DNA of 64,000 nucleotides from Icerya purchasi (taxonomy: Eukaryota > Arthropoda > Insecta > Hemiptera > Monophlebidae): the NCBI GenBank assembly GCA_039619475.1, contig CM077115.1:595721643-595785642 (forward strand). Direction: 5' to 3'. Below the pieces are notes generated by a model. The model worked only from the letters and a program-made list of their open reading frames with translations. It ran no database searches and was not told the DNA's origin. The position numbers were made by a program, and so were the translations under genes. Shown here in pieces: positions 57,110-64,000 of this stretch; the stretch's first letter is position 1; each line of letters opens with the position of its first letter.

Positions 57110-57740
57110 GGCGAAACATCACTACACCTTAAGACTTTCCTCACCATGTTTGACTGCCGTGTTCAGGTTGTGTATTAAGCTCGGTGTATTCGGTTTCCTC
57201 CAAATTTTTAGACGCCCGTCACTTCCGAAAACATTAAATTTACTTTCGTCGATAAAAATCATAGTTTTCCAAAAACATGTATGTGTCACGATTAGCCGAT
57301 TAGCTCCTTGGCAAAGTTGAACCGTTTTTTTTTTCGATTTGTTTCGCTGACCGAAGGCTTTTCTCGCGCGACTCTCAAATTGTAGTCGTTTTTTTTTTTT
57401 TTTTTTAATTGTTTGACGTATCATCGTTTGTGGGTGAACTTCAATATTTAAAAACCTTTCGCGTGTAATTCCCCGCAGATAATTTAATTGCCGGATTTTT
57501 CCTTACGTTATGAAGGATCACTCGTCGACTATTATTTCTGTGTCCGATTTGTTTGTGGAATATCTTCTTTTTCAAAACGTTCATTGATGTCGCAGGCAGT
57601 GTGCTATTTCTCATATTTAATAACATCGAAATTTTACGAACAGGAAATCCTTCACTATGATTACAAATCACCGAAATTGTCTTTGCTCAAAAGATCAGTT
57701 TTTGCCTTTAGGCGAGACTTTTTTTTTTTTTTTCGATAAA
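57110..57740 (-). pseudogene. Tc1-type transposase, N-terminal half
   Basis: On the minus strand, HSEGFPVRKISMLLNMRNST is the paired helix-turn-helix of Tc1 transposases, followed by RKNPAIKLSAG, FESRARKAFGQRNKSKK-type text (cf. second DNA-binding helix), then MIFIDESKFNVFGSDGRLKI with the first catalytic Asp, WRKPNT and NTAVKHGEESLKVW-like text. In intact Tc1 elements the second and third catalytic residues follow; here the sequence ends. A T run inserts lysines. Frames shift at least three times. No inverted repeats were found, so the element is a dead fragment. Confidence 0.75.
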
Positions 57741-58595
57741 TTTTAAATCGAACGTAAACGCGAATGTAAAATGTCAAATATCGATCAGCGTTACCTTTGA
57801 TACGAAGTTAACCTCCGGTGATCGTGCATCGTTGTCCCATGGAAAAACCCAATTACTCCTCAACGTACGTATGCGTCCAAATATTTTTATTACCGCTTGA
57901 AAGCCTATTATTACGTTATGTGTTATTCACATTCTTTTAGTATTGATGGATTTTTTTTTTTTCTTACCCAATTTATTACCTACATACCCTTGTATTTTAT
58001 TTTTATTCAAAAAGTTTGCATAAATACAACTGTTCAATCAAAAAGTGAAAAAATTACCTAGTGTCCGAATATTCTTGTGTTAATATTTATAAATATAAAA
58101 TAAATAAATACCTCGATAACAAACGAGAATAAGCATTAAATTACTTTAATAAATTAAAATAAACACCTTAATTTAAGGAAATACGTTTTATAAGCGCATT
58201 AGTTTAAGAGTAATAATAGTTTCTGCCATGATAATAAGATGTCTGACGAGAATGTAGATTATTCGTAGGCGTTCACGAAGGGGGGGGGGGAATCTTTTAA
58301 TCAAGCTTTGGCACGTAAGCAATCGATAGTTTTATTTCGGGTGAATGTGACAAGCGTATTTTATCGTACACACTCGAAAATAATGGCGATAAGTGCTCGA
58401 TAAAATGCCGTAATCTTTGATGCTTGACGAAATATTGTTGAAATATTCATCCCCATTTTTCATTAAAAATGATGAAACTATTTGACAATGAAAGCTGAAA
58501 ATAAATCAGATTGAGACGTGTTTTCTAGGGGTCAGACATCTCTGGAGTGCGCAAAATTAAGGGTTTTTTGGGGGATTTTTTCCTGCTAAGTGCTT

Positions 58596-58603
<8 letters not shown>
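57741..58603. other. Spacer, nothing recognised
   Basis: No coding motif or repeat pair. A run of nine G at 58,281-58,289. Confidence 0.4.

Positions 58604-58673
<70 letters not shown>
58604..58673. repeat. (TA)n microsatellite
   Basis: About 70 bases of TA with one G interruption, directly beside the family B fragment. Confidence 0.92.
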
Positions 58674-58694
58674 ATTAGTTATGAATAATTAAAA

Positions 58695-59115
58695 ACGATC
58701 TACGATGGAACGATGGGCATAAATAGTGCAGACAGCGCGATTAGTTTTAACGATAGCATGATCGATATGTGTTTACTAAAGTTTAGCCTTTTGTCTAATA
58801 TCATTACGACGAGGTAGTTGATCAGACGAAGGAACATCATCGCCTTAGATTTAGCCGGATTAATAGAAATGCGCCACTTTTCAAAAAAAAAACAAAAAAA
58901 ACGAAGGACGCGATCAACCGCAAGTTGGAGCTTACTGGCCATCGTGGTCGGTCTGTATGAGTGCAATACAGCATCGTCGGCAAAGAGTGACGTGTTAATG
59001 CGGGGGGAGCGATACAGGGAAATCGTAAAGGAATATATTGAATAAAATTGGCATCTAAGCACGTTTTGAATGAGGATGTCAGAGATGTGAACAGCAAATG
59101 TTCTATTGCTCAAGT
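58695..59115 (-). pseudogene. Family B RT fragment, second copy
   Basis: The minus-strand reading SNRTFAVHISD, RINTSLFADDAVLH, ASKLQLAVDRVLRFF, KWRISINPAKSKAM and MILDKRLNFSKHISIMLS corresponds segment by segment to the nested family B copy (SNRTFAVHISN, RINTALFADDAALY, AQKLQHEVDRVLRFF, KWRISINRAKSEAI, VILDKRLNFNKHLD). The GVPQGN motif is lost in a damaged stretch near 59,045. Truncated on both sides. The lack of a (TTTC)n tail shows the 3' part is missing. Confidence 0.85.
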
Positions 59116-59129
59116 AGCTCTATTGACTA

Positions 59130-60200
59130 GTCTAATTATCGGGGAACTTAATTATTTTTAAAAAATTATACACCATCGTGCCAAGTAGTGCCATGAATTT
59201 TTTAAAATAGACGTATGTGGATTTTTTTACCTTTACCTGGCTATTCCGGAACCACATAATGACCCTTCGGCAATGCGAAATTTTGCTCGTCAGCTGTTTT
59301 CTCATCGTTGCGAACATCTTTTCCGTTCTTCGACGCAAAGCGATTGGCCGCTTCAATTCATTGCTGCTCGTCCACACTTCCATATACGAAAATTATATGT
59401 TACAGTGCTGATTTTCAGTCCAACTACTGTGACGTAATTTCGAATAAACCTTAAATTGCATGTAATTTGGGCAACAATTTTGCCGCTTGATGCGTTTTCG
59501 GCGCTATTGGCCAAACGAATGAATTTAAATCAAATCATTTTCAGAAAAATCCTCCCAGATAGGTTTAATAGCTTCAAAGACTTGTCAATATAACCGGTTT
59601 ATATTCATCGAGAGTATTCAAAGCTTTGGCTCGCCACCAAGAACAGCCCAAGAATCACTGCTGACCCCGAGCAGTAACTTTCGTGCATGTTAGTCAGTTG
59701 ACATCATATAATATAATCTTTGCGCATATGCGCTCTGTTAAATTCTTATTCTTCGAATGGTCAATCCCTATGGTAAATGCTTAATTCATTGATCAGCTTT
59801 CGAATCAGCATATTTCTACCGCCGAGATTTTCGTTTGCTTTTTTCAAGTTTCTCAGACTCGTTTCTATTTTTTTCTGTACATGCATCAATGCATTATTTC
59901 TTTATTTTTTTTTGAAATAACAAAATCCCGTACGATTTGTGGTGTCGAAGTTTTACCATTGCCATCTCCCATGTAATATATCGAACGCCATGCAGTTTCT
60001 GATCTTAAAAACATTTCGACAACTGCATCCGGCTCTGCATGAGACAATTAGCTGGTTTTCGGTTCGAAATTTTACTACGAGTTATCATAACTTGATCTTT
60101 AACGGACTTGTTCACTCGTTTTACAGCGCTCTTTTTTTTCCCTAACCAAGTTACCAAAACATAGTTGACATTGTTAGAAAACTGAGCGAACACAATAAGT
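59130..60200 (-). pseudogene. Mutator-like transposase remnant
   Basis: Minus-strand pieces in several frames follow the order of the arthropod Mutator-like transposase family: AEPDAVVEMF and YYMGDGNGKT (first Asp region, about 59,950-60,040), VQKKIETSLRNLKKANENLG then MLIRKLINELSIYHRD (about 59,755-59,880), a decayed SWCSW-type stretch with EYKP, EAIKPIWEDFSENDL (about 59,545-59,590), FVWPIAPKTHQAAKLLPKL (about 59,470-59,520) and FASKNGKDVRNDEKTADEQN followed by LPKGHYVVPE (about 59,245-59,340). Intact members read GDGDSK, H-VQKRMGxxLRNLKK, NESFNxxVWxxAPK and so on. At least six shifts or stops. Inverted ends were not found. Confidence 0.65.
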
Positions 60201-60903
60201 ACCCCACACGTGTTTCGTGTTTAGCGTCAGACTCTAACGCGGTCATATGGCTTAATTGAAAATAATTTTTTAGTTACGCCACCTACCGGTCATTTTTAAA
60301 AGTATAACTTGCCATCCACAAATTCAAATTACCGATCGGGAGCCGCAATACTGCAAAAAAATCTGAACGCAGCAGAGTGATGCTTTTGAGAACATTATTT
60401 TGGAGCGTTAAAGTTGTTTCACAAATTAGGTAATTGTTAAACATTTTTCCCGTCAATAGTTCCTTTGTTATATCATTATCCGTGAAATAATGATATTTTA
60501 TATCGTTTAAGAAAGAAAAAATAAATAAAATTATTTTTTTTCCCCCAAATCTGTCTCTAACCCCTTACATAAAACTACTCACCTCCAGCATCATTGTGCC
60601 ACGAGGATAAAAAAAACGGCCTAGGCGATATTCTTCGAGACGGTAAAATTAATCAGAAGCAAACTCCCCGACTATCGAGCCACTGATGTAAGTATACTAA
60701 CTGTGCTGTTTTACTATTACACACTGTTTCATTTCATTTTAGTTGTCTTTCTTGAAATTAGAAAATTTCAGTTGAGCCCGAAATTCGTGGATGAATATGT
60801 GTTAACTAAATGCAATTTTTCCGAATTTAACAGCGTGCCTTTTAGCGAACTAATGCGGTTTTTTATGTGTGTAATTTTTTTCTCTAATCTGTTTTTTTCT
60901 TGT
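60201..60903. other. Spacer, nothing recognised
   Basis: No coding motif; the ORF at 60,703-60,978 runs into the poly(T) of the next element and is an artefact. Confidence 0.4.
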
Positions 60904-61900
60904 TGTTTTTTTTTTTTGTTTTTTTTTGTGAGCGCGCCAGCGGCATTGACCCAACAACAACCTGAAAAGCTAAGCTAAAAAAGCTAAGTCGCTAGCTGGT
61001 CCGAAATGGAGGCAACAAAGGACAGCAGTGCAGGCACCACAGACGATGAAGGAAAGGAGAGGATAAAGGAAGTGTTATAGGGCGTACTAGGGAGACCTAA
61101 TGACAGGAGCTGACTGTATAAAAGGGAGGAGCGTTCGTTACGAAGAGCAGGACACTCGAAGAAGAAAATGTGTGATCAGCATCGTACCATATACGAGGGG
61201 GGAGGATCACAATCGTGGAGAGAACAATCGGGAGAAGGCGATAGAGCAAATCGAAAGCGGGAATAGAGAAGTAGAGAATGATTGATCCGTAGACGAATTA
61301 GGGAGACAATAGAAGAGTGCCGACCGAAAGGAATAGAATGGAACCAAGACCGGGAAATCGGCTGAATAAAGAGCGATAATATGAATGACGATTGGAAAAT
61401 AAGGAGGGATAAATAGCCCGCCCCAAAGTCTGGCGTGATTGGAGGTGGATAAGGAAAGGATATCTGAAGAAGGGAAATAATTGAGAAATGAATCAAGGCG
61501 ACCGGCAGAACGAGTCAAAGAATTAGCTGCATCATTGTCGTCAATTCCAGGATGACCGGGGATCTATAAAAAATCGATAAAAATAGAGCGGAATGACTGC
61601 AGAATGGAGGTAGAAGAACGAATTGAAAGAATAATACTCTCTAATTTTCCATAATGAAACCAGATGATAAAACCAGATGCGTGAAAAATCAGAGATATAA
61701 ATGAAAATTACTAACCCGAATACGTGGAAAATAAAAATGATCGTAAAAATGCCGAACTAGATCGATAATCATGGCAAATCGGCGCACTTTTAGAAATTCC
61801 AAATGGAGCGGAATTAAAAGAGGTTTTCCGATTTAATAAAACAGGCGAACCGAAAAAAATCTTTTCCGCGAAACCGCGGCACTCTCTATTTGAAAAAGAA
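60904..61900 (-). mobile_element. Family A copy 4 (5'-truncated, minus strand)
   Basis: Ends in poly(A), seen as T at 60,904-60,927, preceded on the minus strand by GGTCAATGCCGCTGGCGC, the same 3' UTR text as copy 1 (7425-7450). Coding pieces: an RNase H end reading GIDDNDAANSL, HIFFFECPALRNERSSLLYS then LLSLGLPVRP (C-terminal block, cf. copy 2 ILFECTYIAFERSSLYSSLL), and upstream decayed text near 61,760-61,890 parallel to WRFATNKTPIL of copy 2. Multiple stops. Its 3' UTR is closer to copy 1 than to copy 2, hinting at subfamilies. Confidence 0.75.
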
Positions 61901-62371
61901 CAATTGTCAACTGTCAAACGCAAATGAAAGCGAACTTCAATTTTCTCAGCGTTTTTTTTCTTTTTTTTTCGTTTTTTTTCCCCGGCAGGATTTAAATGAA
62001 ATTCTAAGAGTAGTCGACGAAAGAGTCCTTGGCATTGCAATAATATGGTCCAATAAAAAAAAACTTTTGGAAAGCAGAATTTGAATTAATGAAATTGTTC
62101 AAAAAAAAAATTCTCCGGTGTATTGATTTTAAATTGACGGAAAAAGAGGTAAGAGATAAATGGACAGATAGATAAATGAAGAAAGAGAGAGAACAATGGG
62201 GAAAGCAAATCGACATTATGCATGCACCATCAGCTTGCTGTATTGACTAACAACGAAAAAAACGGTAAAAAGACGTAATGGCATTTCAGATAAAAAAGCA
62301 ACTTATTTTTTTGCGTTAGAATACTGGAACATTTAAATCAGAAATGTGTTTATTACGAACGCAACAAATTG

Positions 62372-62422
<51 letters not shown>

Positions 62423-63060
62423 GCCAACGTGGACATTTAAAGTTACACGGAATCAAAATTTTGTTAAATACTGTTCGGCGTGTCGATAAGGATTGGACCG
62501 GAAAAGTCGAAATCCTATAGTTCACATCGTTCCATGTTGGAAATAAAAAGACCGAGGAGTTAAACTACTTTAATTACATAAATAAAATCACATAATTTTC
62601 GTGCAAGTTTGTATTTTTTTTTTCTGTTTTTTTGATTTCATTTACCTAATTAAGAAAAGAGTTCGTCGTTGACGATGACTGTTATCGTCGCATTCATCTA
62701 TAAGTTCGTAATCATTACTTGTGTATCGTTCAGTCATTAAATTAGCACTTAATGCAATTATCACAATGTAAGTTTGTATTCTATACCGTTATTCTCCAGT
62801 AGTAGTAATATTTCTTAAAACCCCCCCGAAATGCTCTATAGAAAAACTATTTGCAATGGGACGACAAGATTGCACCGCTTTTTTTTCGTTATCCGTTTCT
62901 TTTTAGAGGGCTGCGTGTTTCTTGCGATTATCGTCGAGTTCTATTGGAATATAATTTTGCGGTATGGTATATTTTTTTAATTTCCCGTTGTTCAAATATG
63001 ATTATTGCCCCTTTCCGATGTACAAATAGAACCAAAAGAAAATGACAAAAAAGTATACGA
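61901..63060. other. Spacer with (AAAT)n microsatellite
   Basis: Eleven TAAA/AAAT units at about 62,377-62,420. No gene seen. Confidence 0.5.
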
Positions 63061-63173
63061 AATCACGTATATACCTTTACAGTAAAGTCAAAATAGAACC
63101 ACCACAAAGAAAACGGAATTTCGCAATGCAAAATTTATCAGCGATTTAGACATACTACGGACGAAATCCTCTA

Positions 63174-63368
63174 ATGTGTGAAATATGGTGCCAATCACGA
63201 AAAGGCTGCAAGAAAAATAAAAATGAAAAAGCAAAATGTGCAAATTGTAACGAAGACCATACGGACAATTGGAAAGGTTGTCCAGTGTATAAAGAGAAAA
63301 GCGCTGCGACAACCAAGCCAAAAATACCTAACGAGAGCAACAAAAGTCAATCGCAACGGCGCAACTAA
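63174..63368 (+). pseudogene. ORF1 C-terminal fragment with last zinc knuckle
   Basis: The frame contains KAKCANCNEDHTDNWKGCPV, a C-x2-C-x3-H-x6-C knuckle followed by VYKE, the third knuckle of Jockey gag proteins. The earlier knuckles are lost: only a trace (CEIWCQSRKGCKKN) precedes. A Lys/Ser/Asn-rich tail follows to a stop at 63,368. Not functional. Confidence 0.7.
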
Positions 63369-63426
63369 CTGCAAATCAACCCGCTATACCAGTTAAACGA
63401 AATGTTCAATAACAACTTGGACACCT

Positions 63427-64000
63427 TTGAAAAAGAATGAACCAACTCCCGGTGAAATTTTTAAATATTTACAGAAGCTGGAGCAACGAACTTCTAGGAT
63501 AGAAAATACATCAAACCCTGTACTCAGAAAACTAGGTCAAGGAACAGTAAAAATGACTGAGTCGTCACTTCGTATAATTACTTGGAATGCTGATGGTCTC
63601 GTGTGGAGAAAATACAAGTTAGGAACACCTACTAAATTACAAAAACATAGAGGTTGCCTCGATTTCGGAAGCACATCTCAAGTTAGGCACCAATCTGAAA
63701 ATTAACAATTACACAGTATACCATACGCCTCCCCCCGATGGATGAGGGTGGATGGCGTGCCACATCAGTAATTGTTAAAAATGATATTAAACATTTCCAA
63801 AACATAGCAAATGCAAAAGAACAATATGCAGATAACCGTCATTACTGTTCGATATAATTAAGCCGCAGCCTACTACTACCTGTCAAGTAAAAGAGGACTT
63901 GAAATAACCAAAGAAGACTGCCTAACGGTGTTTACACAGTCAGGCAACGAATTTTCGTTATAGGTGTGGCGATTTCAATGCCAAACATATGATTTTTGGA
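63427..64000 (+). pseudogene. ORF2 N-terminal endonuclease fragment, frameshifted
   Basis: After a coiled-coil-like linker (PGEIFKYLQKLEQRTSRIEN) comes ESSLRIITWNADGL, the first endonuclease motif. Then, after shifts, GGWRATSVIVKNDIKHFQNI (cf. GGAAILIRKEIKHF of the left-edge copy), and at the window end CGDFNAKHMIF, the GDFNAxH motif. The ETH motif is destroyed. Several stops. Confidence 0.7.

Larger units (their letters stand above)
63100..64000 (+). mobile_element. Jockey-type element start, decayed, runs off right edge
   Basis: The end of ORF1 and the beginning of ORF2 in order on the plus strand. The zinc knuckle CANCNEDHTDNWKGCPVYKE differs from the left-edge element (CALCQGPHTANYRGCPAYKE), so it is a related but separate family. 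The 5' end is missing or unreadable. Confidence 0.75.

Noticed and set aside
60703..60978. Plus-strand ORF with a Phe-rich end
   Set aside because: Its end is the poly(T) of family A copy 4; chance frame.
1..64000. A new multi-gene defence, secretion or biosynthetic system
   Set aside because: No cluster of intact genes exists here; all long ORFs are parts of mobile elements in several stages of decay.

Overview
This is an AT-rich stretch of animal nuclear DNA, almost certainly from an arthropod and most likely an insect. The evidence is the set of mobile elements: Jockey-type and RNase H-bearing non-LTR retrotransposons, a mariner, a Tc1-type remnant, a Tigger/pogo element, a hAT element and a Mutator-like remnant. 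Microsatellites are long and numerous and nearly all coding sequence is decayed. I found no host gene I could name, no tRNA or rRNA gene, no bacterial-type operon and no CRISPR array. Genus cannot be told from the sequence.

Left part (1-8.4 kb): a Jockey-type element on the minus strand with an intact gag-like ORF1 and a frameshifted ORF2, cut by the window edge. It lies beside one end of a Tigger-like element and a decayed RNase H fragment. A 3' fragment of retrotransposon family A follows (6.3-7.5 kb), then a decayed coiled-coil ORF (7.75-8.26 kb). 8.4-14.2 kb holds little I can recognise. A deleted hAT element with a perfect 8-bp target duplication occupies 14.2-15.6 kb.

Middle (16.3-36.6 kb): 16.3-23.75 kb is an old, degenerate tandem array with a period of about 240-300 bp, interrupted by a complete but mutated Tigger element (17,786-20,319). 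Next is family A copy 2 (24.84-31.13 kb), split by a 5'-truncated Jockey-type element, family B (26,169-28,937). Then come a large fold-back repeat (32.07-32.52 kb) and a decayed 3-kb element, family C (33.59-36.64 kb), itself invaded by a short 3' end of another retrotransposon.

Right part (36.9-64 kb): short tandem repeats with GC-rich palindromes, an unexplained 178-codon ORF, and a family A copy whose two halves face opposite ways as expected from twin priming (38.8-39.65 kb). A complete mariner with matching ends follows (41,090-42,378), then a 21-bp minisatellite, an RT remnant, a clean 5'-truncated Jockey copy with poly(A) (47.60-48.69 kb), another retrotransposon 3' end (49.8-50.5 kb) and a nested palindrome (51.44-51.86 kb). 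After a poorly structured stretch come a coding-like remnant of unknown origin (56.1-57.05 kb), a Tc1 half-transposase, a family B fragment, a Mutator-like transposase remnant (59.13-60.2 kb), family A copy 4 (60.9-61.9 kb) and the start of another Jockey-type element running off the right edge.

The genes do not work together as a pathway. The window is a layered insertion record, and relative ages can be read from the nesting: the array is older than the Tigger, family A copy 2 is older than the family B copy inside it, and family C is older than the fragment inside it. All family names rest on motifs read by eye; no search was run.
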